Of a stretch of DNA of 5,107 nucleotides, positions 1 through 5,107 are shown in pieces. Origin of the DNA: Flaviramulus sp. (GTDB lineage: Bacteria > Bacteroidota > Bacteroidia > Flavobacteriales > Flavobacteriaceae). The position numbers were made by a program, and so were the translations under genes. Under the pieces are notes generated by a model that had not been told where the DNA came from, made no database searches, and worked only from the letters and a program-made list of their open reading frames with translations. The stretch lies in assembly GCA_023255235.1 (NCBI GenBank), contig JALRJA010000094.1:1-5107 (forward strand). The letters are read 5' to 3'. The first letter of the stretch is position 1, and each line of letters starts with the position of its first letter.

Positions 1-200
1 GCATTTCTACTTGTTAAAATAATAGCTGTATAGTTTTTTAAATCAACTTTTTGTTGTCTAATTTCCTTAACCGCTACGCCTTCAACATGAATGAAAGGTC
101 TAAAATCTATTTTTACACGTTGTTTTTCTTGTAATTCAAAATAAGGCGAGTTTTCTATTTTAGGTTCTGGTTGAGATACCAAAATGGTTTTTACTTTCAT
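1..200 (-). CDS. hemD: Uroporphyrinogen-III synthase, N-terminal part (runs off left edge)
   Basis: The leftward reading frame opens with ATG at 200-198 and is open for 66 full codons to the window edge, so only the N-terminus is seen. The product begins MKVKTILVSQPEP and continues with a stretch containing SPYF (residues 18-21), DFRPFIHVEG (32-41) and TAIILTSRN (58-66). These are the conserved opening of flavobacterial HemD; the LTSRN stretch ends the second beta strand of the first lobe. The enzyme is cytosolic. It closes and inverts ring D of hydroxymethylbilane to give uroporphyrinogen III, the precursor of haem and sirohaem. It lies 24 bp downstream of the DUF4271 gene on the same strand, so the two are probably co-transcribed. 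The catalytic second lobe is outside the window. Identification rests on recognised sequence pattern; the partial state is the main limit. Confidence 0.88.
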   Translation of the reverse strand, partial: MKVKTILVSQPEPKIENSPYFELQEKQRVKIDFRPFIHVEGVAVKEIRQQKVDLKNYTAIILTSRN

Positions 201-224
201 AAGAGCAAGTAGTTTTTTTATTTT

Positions 225-866
225 TTAAAAACACACCTTATATAAAATTACATATGGTGCAATTTCAAGTGCGCAAAGATACAAAATAAAATAAAACAAG
301 TTGTTTTTTAGTAAAGTTTGATGTGTTTTAAAAAAATTAATAAAGCTTACTGTGTTTACAAGTATAAAAAGTATAACAATTGCATAAAAAACGCTTATGC
401 TAGGTTTGAAAGCATATAAGATAAAAGCATTAACAGGAAGTAATAAGATACCTAAAAAATATTTGTAACTAATTTTTTGAAATACATAAGCATCTATTAG
501 CTTTTCAATATTAAAAACACGTGCAATTAAGCGCTCAAAAAAGGCTTTTATTAAAATAAAACAGGCTAAGCCTATAGATAGTTTAAGTAAAATAGTATTT
601 GATAAATTTACAGTATTACTAGCTGTTTGTATAAATTGATAGCAAAAAACTGCTAATGATAGAATGAGGTTTATAAAAAGAAGGATATCAAAAGCATCTA
701 TAAATTTTTGATCTCTTGAATAAATTTTCAAGTATTTATCATTTTCTATAACAAATAAAAAATCTTCAAATCGTTTAGGTGCAACAGCTTTTCCAATGGC
801 TACAATTATTAAGCCTATAACCAATAAAGCGGTGAGCAACTCATTTGAAATTATGGTACGAATCAT
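225..866 (-). CDS. DUF4271 family integral membrane protein
   Basis: This 213-residue protein is very hydrophobic, with about six predicted membrane helices: roughly residues 9-28, 58-79, 91-112, 135-153, 156-178 and 187-210. A polar loop (29-57) rich in charged residues separates the first two. The C-terminal stretch LYLCALEIAPYVILYK (195-210) is the most recognisable signature of DUF4271, a Bacteroidota family of unknown function. The length fits the family. ATG at 866-864 is the only sensible start, because an in-frame TAA lies just one codon upstream (GGC between them). No enzymatic motif is visible. The gene precedes hemD with a 24 bp gap and is divergent from the mannosyltransferase gene. 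The adjacency suggests, but does not prove, a role linked to haem synthesis or the envelope. A TAGTTTTG box at 959-952 is a candidate promoter and would give a leader of about 80 nt. Confidence 0.82.
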   Translation of the reverse strand: MIRTIISNELLTALLVIGLIIVAIGKAVAPKRFEDFLFVIENDKYLKIYSRDQKFIDAFDILLFINLILSLAVFCYQFIQTASNTVNLSNTILLKLSIGLACFILIKAFFERLIARVFNIEKLIDAYVFQKISYKYFLGILLLPVNAFILYAFKPSISVFYAIVILFILVNTVSFINFFKTHQTLLKNNLFYFILYLCALEIAPYVILYKVCF

Positions 867-942
867 GCCTTAAAATTATCATAAATTTTTATTTCAGGCA
901 TATTATTAAGGAATATTTAAAATAAATAATAGCTTAATGATG

Positions 943-950
943 TACATTTG
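943..950 (+). promoter_or_regulatory. Candidate -7 promoter box for the mannosyltransferase/pyrC group
   Basis: TACATTTG exactly matches the Bacteroidota -7 consensus TAnnTTTG. No good -33 TTG is found 17-23 bp upstream; TTTA at 916-919 is the nearest candidate. Transcription would start near 957, leaving a leader of about 27 nt before the ATG at 984. The box overlaps an alternative TTG start (948), which is one reason to reject that start. Confidence 0.5.
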
Positions 951-951
951 T

Positions 952-959
952 CAAAACTA
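952..959 (-). promoter_or_regulatory. Candidate -7 promoter box for DUF4271-hemD
   Basis: Read leftward, these bases are TAGTTTTG, an exact TAnnTTTG match. A TTTG (978-975 on the minus strand) lies 15 bp upstream, a little closer than the usual 17-23 bp spacing. The box faces the plus-strand box at 943-950 with one base between them, forming a TTTG-T-CAAA dyad. Transcription would begin near 945. Confidence 0.4.
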
Positions 960-983
960 AATTTAGTGTCAATACAAACAGGT

Positions 984-1706
984 ATGAACAACACTCTTGT
1001 AATTATACCAACATATAATGAAATTGATAATATTGAAGCTATTATCAAGGCGGTTTTTAAGCAATCTGCAGATATTCATATTTTAATTGTAGATGATAAT
1101 TCGCCAGATTTAACAGCCTTAAAAGTTAAAGAGTTACAAAAACTGTTTGTTAACAGACTGTTTTTAATAGAGAGAGCCGAAAAAGCTGGTTTGGGTACGG
1201 CTTATATTGAAGGGTTTAAATGGAGTTTAAAAAGCGGTTACGAGTTTATTTTTGAAATGGATGCCGATTTTTCGCATAATCCTGATGATATTATAAAATT
1301 ATACCATGCCTGTAGTGAAGAAGGAGCCGATGTTGCCATAGGGTCTAGGTATGTAAAAGGAGTTAATGTGGTAAATTGGCCTTTAGGCAGAGTGCTTTTG
1401 TCATACCTTGCGTCAAAATATGTACGCTTAATAACAGGTATGAATATTCATGACACTACGGCAGGGTTTATTTGTTACAAAAGAGCGGTTTTAGAATCAA
1501 TAGAATTAGATACTATCAAGTTTATAGGCTATGCCTTTCAAATTGAAATGAAATTTAAAGCCTACTTAAAAAAATGCAATATTGTTGAAATCCCTGTAAT
1601 CTTTACCGATAGAACACGCGGCGAATCTAAGTTAAGTTCGGGTATTATATCTGAAGCTATCTTTGGAGTTATATCTATGAAATTAAAAAGCTTAATAAAA
1701 AAATAA
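984..1706 (+). CDS. Polyprenol monophosphomannose synthase (family 2 glycosyltransferase, DPM1-like)
   Basis: The 240-residue product is a single GT-A domain. Motifs seen: VIIPTYNE (6-13) at the nucleotide-binding strand; VDDNSPD (36-42); GLGTAYIEGFKW (69-80); the metal-binding D-A-D (93-95) in EMDADFSH; GSRY further on; and a C-terminal RTRGESKLS stretch typical of DPM1-like enzymes. It has no C-terminal membrane helices, so it is probably peripheral on the cytoplasmic face. Members transfer mannose from GDP-mannose to polyprenyl phosphate, making the lipid-linked donor for periplasmic mannosylation; the exact sugar and lipid are inferred. I chose ATG 984 because the family begins right at the VIIPTYNE strand and an A-rich leader precedes it. 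A longer frame from TTG 948 would start inside the predicted promoter box. One oddity is DLT at 42-44, where DGT is usual. pyrC follows 82 bp downstream with no clear promoter between, so co-transcription is likely. Confidence 0.88.
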   Translation: MNNTLVIIPTYNEIDNIEAIIKAVFKQSADIHILIVDDNSPDLTALKVKELQKLFVNRLFLIERAEKAGLGTAYIEGFKWSLKSGYEFIFEMDADFSHNPDDIIKLYHACSEEGADVAIGSRYVKGVNVVNWPLGRVLLSYLASKYVRLITGMNIHDTTAGFICYKRAVLESIELDTIKFIGYAFQIEMKFKAYLKKCNIVEIPVIFTDRTRGESKLSSGIISEAIFGVISMKLKSLIKK

Positions 1707-1788
1707 AAGAAAGGTATTTTGGCTAAATTTTTGTTATTAAAAAAAGCAAGATAAATAACACAAAATACAATAGCGTTTTAATAAATAC

Positions 1789-3135
1789 ATGAAATTAAAA
1801 ACAACACTTATAAAAAATGTTAAAATAGTTAATGAAGGCACTATTTTTAGCGGAGACATTTTAATAGAAGGGGCATACATTAAACAAATAAACGAATCAA
1901 TAAGTGCCAAATCATCTGATGTTATGGTTTTTGATGCCGAAGGAAAGTATATTTTACCAGGCGTTATAGATGATCAAGTACATTTTAGAGAACCCGGTTT
2001 AACGCATAAAGCAACTATTGAAACAGAAAGTAAAGCGGCTATTGCCGGTGGTATTACGAGTTTTATAGAAATGCCCAATACCAACCCGCAAACCATTAGT
2101 ATTGATAAATTAGAAGAAAAGTTTGAAATAGCTCAAAAAACATCGTATGCAAACTATTCTTTTATGTTTGGTGGTACTAATGATAATTTAGATGAGATTT
2201 TAAAATTAGATACCAAAACAGTGGCTGGCTTAAAGTTGTTTTTAGGTTCGTCAACTGGCAATATGTTAGTAGATAATTTAGAAGTTTTAGAAAACATCTT
2301 TAAAAGTACTAATATGTTAATATCAGTTCACTGTGAAGATGAAACTACTATAAAAAAGAACTTTAAAGACCATGTTGATAAATATGGCGATGATATACCT
2401 ATTGCATGCCACCCATTAATAAGAAGTGAAGAAGCGTGTTATATATCATCTTCAAGAGCTATTGAACTGGCAAAAAAAACAGGTGCCAGACTACATGTTT
2501 TCCACCTATCTACAGGAAAAGAAACACAGTTGTTTTCTAATAAAATGCCATTAAAAGACAAAAAAATTACTGCCGAAGTATGTATTCATCACTTATGGTT
2601 TTCAGATGAAGATTATAATACAAAAGGCACTCTTATAAAATGGAATCCTGCTGTTAAAACAAAGCATGATAGAGACCAATTATGGAAAGCATTATTAGAC
2701 GACAGAATTGATGTTATAGCCACAGACCACGCACCGCATACCTTAGACGAAAAGAAAAACACATATACAACCGCACCTTCTGGTGGACCATTGGTGCAAC
2801 ACGCACTACCTGCCATGTTAGAAATGTATCACAAAGAAAAAATTTCTTTAGAAAAAATAGCAGAAAAAATGTGTCATAATCCTGCTATTTTATTTCAAAT
2901 TGAAAAACGCGGTTTTATTAAAGAAGGCTACTTTGCCGATTTGGTTTTAGTAGATTTAAACAACCCATGGACTGTAAATAAAAATAATATTTTATACAAG
3001 TGCGAGTGGTCGCCTTTTGAAGGGGTTACATTCAAATCTAGAGTAACCCATACTTTTTTAAATGGTAATTTAGTGTATCAAAATGCTAAATTTAACGATA
3101 TAAAATCTGCCAAACGATTAACTTTTAATAGATGA
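1789..3135 (+). CDS. pyrC: Dihydroorotase
   Basis: PyrC catalyses the third step of de novo pyrimidine synthesis, the reversible cyclisation of N-carbamoyl-L-aspartate to dihydroorotate, in the cytosol. The 448-residue product is full length. It has the amidohydrolase layout: a small beta domain split between the N- and C-termini around a TIM barrel. Visible motifs: DDQVHFREPG (61-70), the metal motif; EMPNTNP (94-100); GLKLFLGSSTGNMLVD (147-162), where K149 lies at the position of the carboxylated lysine of cyclic amidohydrolases; HCED (181-184); HVFHLST (236-242); KWNPAVK (284-290), substrate loop; ATDHAPH (311-317), with catalytic Asp313; and APSGGPLVQ (329-337). Q63 replaces the first His of the usual HxH; as I recall this is normal for Bacteroidota dihydroorotases. 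The ATG at 1789 follows an A-rich leader and fits the family N-terminus. The TGA stop overlaps the ATG of the next gene, implying translational coupling. Confidence 0.96.
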   Translation: MKLKTTLIKNVKIVNEGTIFSGDILIEGAYIKQINESISAKSSDVMVFDAEGKYILPGVIDDQVHFREPGLTHKATIETESKAAIAGGITSFIEMPNTNPQTISIDKLEEKFEIAQKTSYANYSFMFGGTNDNLDEILKLDTKTVAGLKLFLGSSTGNMLVDNLEVLENIFKSTNMLISVHCEDETTIKKNFKDHVDKYGDDIPIACHPLIRSEEACYISSSRAIELAKKTGARLHVFHLSTGKETQLFSNKMPLKDKKITAEVCIHHLWFSDEDYNTKGTLIKWNPAVKTKHDRDQLWKALLDDRIDVIATDHAPHTLDEKKNTYTTAPSGGPLVQHALPAMLEMYHKEKISLEKIAEKMCHNPAILFQIEKRGFIKEGYFADLVLVDLNNPWTVNKNNILYKCEWSPFEGVTFKSRVTHTFLNGNLVYQNAKFNDIKSAKRLTFNR

Positions 3136-3665
3136 TTTTGCAACGCTTTTTAATATACTTTGTCATTGCCATAATAGGGGTTTCTTGTAATCCATTTCAA
3201 GGTCCTAAAAAACCACATAATTTAATTTCAAAAGAAAAAATGGTAGCTATATTAATAGATGCCAAACTTTTATCTACGGCAAGCTCTGTTAATAAAAGAA
3301 TAATGCAAAACAAAGGAGTTGATATAGACAATTATATTTATGCAAAACATCAAATTGATAGTTTACAATTTGCTTTGAGCAATAATTATTATGCGTTTCA
3401 TGTAAAAGACTATGACGATATATATAATAAAGTAACCGATAGCCTAGAAGCTTTAAAAACAAAATACAAAAACATTGAAGCTCAAGAATGGAAAGATAAA
3501 ACCAAGCGAGAAGAAGATTCTCTTAATACTGTATTATTAAAACAAAAAGACACTTTAGAACAAGAAACCATGCCCAATTTTGATGTTGAAAAAAAAATTA
3601 TAAATAAAAACACAAAAAATAAGGTGTTACCTGATTCTTTTAAAAAAGACATAAGTAAACAGTAA
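3132..3665 (+). CDS. DUF4296 family lipoprotein
   Basis: The 177-residue product starts with a lipoprotein signal peptide: a short basic N-terminus (R5), a hydrophobic stretch (6-17) and Cys19 in IIGVSC. The -3 residue is Gly, slightly off the usual lipobox. After a short linker comes the DUF4296 core (about 28-115), recognisable from PHNLISKEKMVAILIDAKLL (28-47), the HQIDSLQFALSNNYYAFH region (73-90) and YDDIYNKVTDSLEALK (94-109). The tail (about 116-177) is highly charged, Lys/Glu-rich and low in complexity, probably disordered or partly coiled-coil. The mature protein should be anchored in the periplasm or outer membrane. DUF4296 has no known function and is confined to Bacteroidota as far as I know. 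The start ATG overlaps the pyrC stop (ATGA at 3132-3135), so its translation is probably coupled to pyrC. This start also places the signal peptide correctly. Family assignment is good; function cannot be called. Confidence 0.83.
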   Translation: MILQRFLIYFVIAIIGVSCNPFQGPKKPHNLISKEKMVAILIDAKLLSTASSVNKRIMQNKGVDIDNYIYAKHQIDSLQFALSNNYYAFHVKDYDDIYNKVTDSLEALKTKYKNIEAQEWKDKTKREEDSLNTVLLKQKDTLEQETMPNFDVEKKIINKNTKNKVLPDSFKKDISKQ

Positions 3666-3722
3666 TTTAAAGAATAAATTTAAAAAGCGTAGTTTAAAAA
3701 AACAACTAAGCAACTACTTCAC

Positions 3723-3747
3723 AACCATTACCTACACAATGGTTTTT
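3723..3747 (+). terminator. Possible weak intrinsic terminator after the pyrC/DUF4296 group
   Basis: AACCATT (3723-3729) pairs perfectly with AATGGTT (3738-3744) around an 8-nt loop, and a run of five T (3743-3747) overlaps and follows the right arm. The stem is 7 bp with only two G-C pairs, so it is weak. It lies 58 bp after the DUF4296 stop, where the end of the rightward transcript would be expected. Confidence 0.35.
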
Positions 3748-3844
3748 CCAATTTTTTATAGCCTTTTCCTATTGTTGTGGCTATATATTACACGCAAACT
3801 TTTCTAAAAAAAAGCATATTAACTAAAAAGGATTAAGCTTGTAG

Positions 3845-3852
3845 TAAATTTG
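3845..3852 (+). promoter_or_regulatory. Orphan -7-like box
   Basis: TAAATTTG exactly matches TAnnTTTG. No TTG is found at the -33 spacing. Only a 33-codon frame (ATG 3887) lies downstream. In sequence this AT-rich an exact match can easily occur by chance, so this is a weak call. Confidence 0.15.
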
Positions 3853-3890
3853 TTATAACTTGAGTTCAAATCACTTTTATATTATTATGA

Positions 3891-4089
3891 ATTTAACAAA
3901 ACACGATAACAACGGTTGTTTTTGTATGCTCCCATTTATTACTTCATTTGCATATTTATTCAGTCACTTGAATACATTTGAGTATTAATAGTCTAATTTT
4001 TTAATGATTGTCAAGATTTTACTTTTTTGGTCTTTATGATTGTAAGCTTCCCCAAATTTCGGCCATTTAAAATGCACAACGGGTTAGAT
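3891..4089. repeat. Candidate repeat or attC-like element next to the rhomboid stop codon
   Basis: The segment is bounded by ATTTAAC (3891-3897) and GTTAGAT (4083-4089), which fit the RYYYAAC and GTTRRRY boxes of integron attC sites and are complementary at six of seven positions. Just inside each end is ACAACGG (3909-3915 and 4076-4082), in direct orientation. The right end overlaps the last base of the rhomboid stop codon. Against an attC site: about 199 bp is longer than usual, the inner L boxes do not pair convincingly, and no integrase is in the window. It may instead be a dispersed Bacteroidota repeat, or chance. Confidence 0.22.
3947..3980 (+). promoter_or_regulatory. Candidate complete promoter with no obvious gene
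   Basis: TTTG (3947-3950), a 22-bp spacer and TACATTTG (3973-3980) together match the Bacteroidota promoter pattern TTG-N17-23-TAnnTTTG. It is the only two-part match I found in the window with spacing in the normal range. A 6-bp inverted repeat TATTCA/TGAATA (3957-3962 with 3969-3974) sits in the spacer and touches the -7 box, as an operator might. Transcription would start near 3987 and run toward the 3' end of the rhomboid gene in antisense. No downstream gene is visible. Confidence 0.3.
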
Positions 4090-4817
4090 TAATCTTTATT
4101 TTTTTCCTTTACTGTATAAGTTATAGTGGGTTGCTGCTGCTCTGTTGGGTCTTCTTTTGTTTCAATAAAGTTTCCGTTTTTATCAAAATGTTTTAAAAAT
4201 GGGTCGTTATCTTCGTTATAATTTTCTTGTTCCCAATAGTACTTTTTGCGTTTGGCTATTTCTTTTTTAAAAAATAATGCAAATAAAAAACCGGTAATTA
4301 ATCCTGACAAATGACCTTCCCATGAAATAGTTTCTTGAATTGGTAATACATGCCAAATCATGCTTCCGTAGAGAAAAACTACTAAAAGTGATAGAGCAAT
4401 AAGCCTGTAATGTTTGGCATACACGCCTTTAAAAAAAGTAAAGCTTACAAGCACATAAATTAAACCACTTGCACCAATATGGTAAGAAGGTCTGCCAATA
4501 CACCATGTTAAAAATCCTGATAATAAAATACCAAATAGTATAACTTTCCAGGCTATATGACGATAAAAATAAAACACGGCCATGCTTAATACAAATAAAG
4601 GAATGGTATTATGGTATATGTGTTTTATGCTTCCGTGAATAAACGGACTTAAAAAAACACCTCTAAAACCTTTATATGTTTGAGGGTAAATGCCGTATTT
4701 ACTAAAGTTATAACCAAACCTAACTTCAAACCAAAATACGAGCCATATAATAAGTACAAAAAATAGGGGATAGGCTACTACGCCTGTATAGAATTTAAAA
4801 TGGTCTTGTTTACTCAT
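4089..4817 (-). CDS. Rhomboid family intramembrane serine protease
   Basis: The 242-residue protein has about six membrane helices (roughly 12-31, 68-85, 88-107, 114-130, 136-155, 168-184). It carries the full rhomboid signature: H61, H66 and N70 in HGSIKHIYHN, spaced as in the GlpG HxxxxHxxxN motif; the nucleophile Ser117 in GASG (115-118); and the catalytic His169 in WEGHLSG (166-172). Rhomboids cleave membrane proteins within or near their transmembrane helix; the substrate here is unknown. All catalytic residues are present, so it should be active. After the last helix comes a charged cytoplasmic tail (184-242) with an NEDNDPFLKHFDKNGNF segment (201-217), which I recall from other flavobacterial rhomboids, and a QQQP stretch. 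The ATG at 4817-4815 is the first available, since an in-frame TAA lies four codons upstream. It is transcribed alone, convergent to the pyrC group. No exact promoter box is found upstream. No close terminator is seen. Confidence 0.94.
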   Translation of the reverse strand: MSKQDHFKFYTGVVAYPLFFVLIIWLVFWFEVRFGYNFSKYGIYPQTYKGFRGVFLSPFIHGSIKHIYHNTIPLFVLSMAVFYFYRHIAWKVILFGILLSGFLTWCIGRPSYHIGASGLIYVLVSFTFFKGVYAKHYRLIALSLLVVFLYGSMIWHVLPIQETISWEGHLSGLITGFLFALFFKKEIAKRKKYYWEQENYNEDNDPFLKHFDKNGNFIETKEDPTEQQQPTITYTVKEKNKD

Positions 4818-4877
4818 ACCGTAAAGTTAGCAAATAGTTATCCAAGCTTACTAAAAATGCTAAATTGGCAGATAGTT

Positions 4878-5057
4878 GCGTGAGTGATTGAGCGGTTTGT
4901 TTGAAATCCTTTTTATTTTTCTAAAAAAAATGTCCTCTTTTTAAAGTTTTAATAGTCTTGAGAGTAAACAAATTATGGAATTTAGAAAAAATAAAAAGAT
5001 TGAGTAGCGAAAGCACGACCTTTTTAAAACCTGTCAAGTTTTAAATAAAGGGCACGC
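4878..5057 (-). ncRNA. Three-helix structured element (candidate RNA or small dispersed repeat)
   Basis: Three nested inverted repeats fold this non-coding stretch into a three-way junction. The outer helix is GCGTG (4878-4882) with CACGC (5053-5057). Hairpin A pairs 5019-5030 (CCTTTTTAAAAC) with 5038-5051 (GTTTTAAATAAAGG), 12 bp with a 2-nt bulge and a 7-nt loop. Hairpin B pairs 4905-4925 with 4981-5001, about 20 bp with one single-base bulge on each side and a 55-nt loop. Linkers carry GATTGAG twice (4886-4892 and 4998-5004). Read leftward the order is GGGCGTGCCC, GGTCGTGCTTTCGCTA, the long hairpin, then GGATTTC and CCGCTCAATCACTCACGC. From memory, closely similar blocks recur between genes in many Bacteroidota genomes with a variable central hairpin; I cannot verify this here and know no established name. 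Strand is chosen from that memory. It ends 61 bp upstream of the rhomboid start. Confidence 0.45.
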
Positions 5058-5107
5058 CCAAAACACATATAATTTTATAGGCTTAGATAGCAAAAAAAAT
5101 GCTTAAT

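Larger units (their letters stand above)
3666..4088. other. 423 bp gene-free stretch between convergent genes
   Basis: No convincing gene is present on either strand; the longest ATG frames are 22 codons (3739-3807) and 33 codons (3887-3988), and neither resembles a known protein. The stretch holds a weak terminator-like hairpin (3723-3747), a second inverted repeat TATAGCC/GGCTATA (3757-3763 with 3779-3785), two exact TAnnTTTG boxes on the plus strand (3845-3852 and 3973-3980), a near-palindrome AACAAC-g-GTTGTT (3908-3920), and a repeat-like segment reaching the rhomboid stop codon. It is long for a gap between convergent genes in this kind of compact genome, which suggests a repeat insertion, a decayed gene or a small RNA. 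Confidence 0.6.

Noticed and set aside
1723..1734. Possible pyrC promoter box in TAAATTTTTG
   Set aside because: The gap between TA and TTTG is four bases instead of two, so it does not fit the -7 consensus; co-transcription with the upstream gene is simpler.
1732..1760. Inverted repeat TGTTATT/AATAACA between the mannosyltransferase gene and pyrC
   Set aside because: A 7-bp stem with one G-C pair, a 15-nt loop and no T-run; too weak for a terminator and easily due to chance.
2613..2816. 67-codon open frame on the minus strand inside pyrC
   Set aside because: It lies wholly within strongly conserved pyrC coding sequence in antisense, and its product resembles no family.
3739..3807. 22-codon frame encoding a hydrophobic peptide (MVFPIFYSLFLLLWLY...)
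   Set aside because: Its ATG sits in the right arm of the terminator-like hairpin, no promoter precedes it, and T-rich DNA readily gives hydrophobic frames. The frame is open upstream to about 3664 without a start, so a gene relic cannot be fully excluded.
3887..3988. 33-codon frame (MNLTKHDNNGCF...) about 28 nt after the predicted start from the 3845 -7 box
   Set aside because: No family resemblance, an unusual composition, no -33 element, and it runs across the repeat-like segment.
5050..5059. GGGC-ac-GCCC dyad as a separate operator
   Set aside because: It is better explained as part of the conserved end of the three-helix element, sharing bases with its outer helix.
5089..5103. AGCA/TGCT hairpin with a poly-A loop at the right edge
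   Set aside because: The stem is only 4 bp, and the sequence is cut by the window end.

Overview
The window is strongly AT-rich. Its genes look like those of a marine-type member of the Flavobacteriaceae (Bacteroidota). The evidence is the protein families present (DUF4271, DUF4296, Bacteroidota-type dihydroorotase, a flavobacterial rhomboid with a charged tail), the lack of Shine-Dalgarno sequences, and the presence of TAnnTTTG promoter elements, the -7 box typical of this phylum. No tRNA, rRNA, CRISPR array or insertion sequence was seen.

Layout, left to right. Positions 1-866 hold a leftward pair: a DUF4271 membrane protein followed 24 bp later by the start of hemD (uroporphyrinogen-III synthase), which runs off the left edge. 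A short divergent intergenic region follows, with two face-to-face -7 boxes at 943-959. A rightward group comes next: a polyprenol monophosphomannose synthase, then pyrC (dihydroorotase), then a DUF4296 lipoprotein whose start codon overlaps the pyrC stop as ATGA. From 3666 to 4088 there is no convincing gene. This stretch has a weak terminator-like hairpin, two exact -7 boxes and a repeat-like segment ending exactly at the next gene. A leftward rhomboid intramembrane protease occupies 4089-4817. The right end (4818-5107) has no gene, but holds a three-helix inverted-repeat element (about 4878-5057) that looks like a structured RNA or small repeat.

The genes are mostly chromosomal housekeeping: haem synthesis (hemD), de novo pyrimidine synthesis (pyrC), lipid-linked mannose donor synthesis, and envelope proteins of unknown role (DUF4271, DUF4296). 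No defence system or other large new system is visible. The most interesting parts are non-coding: the element at 4878-5057, the symmetric divergent promoter at 943-959, and the gene-free stretch at 3666-4088.
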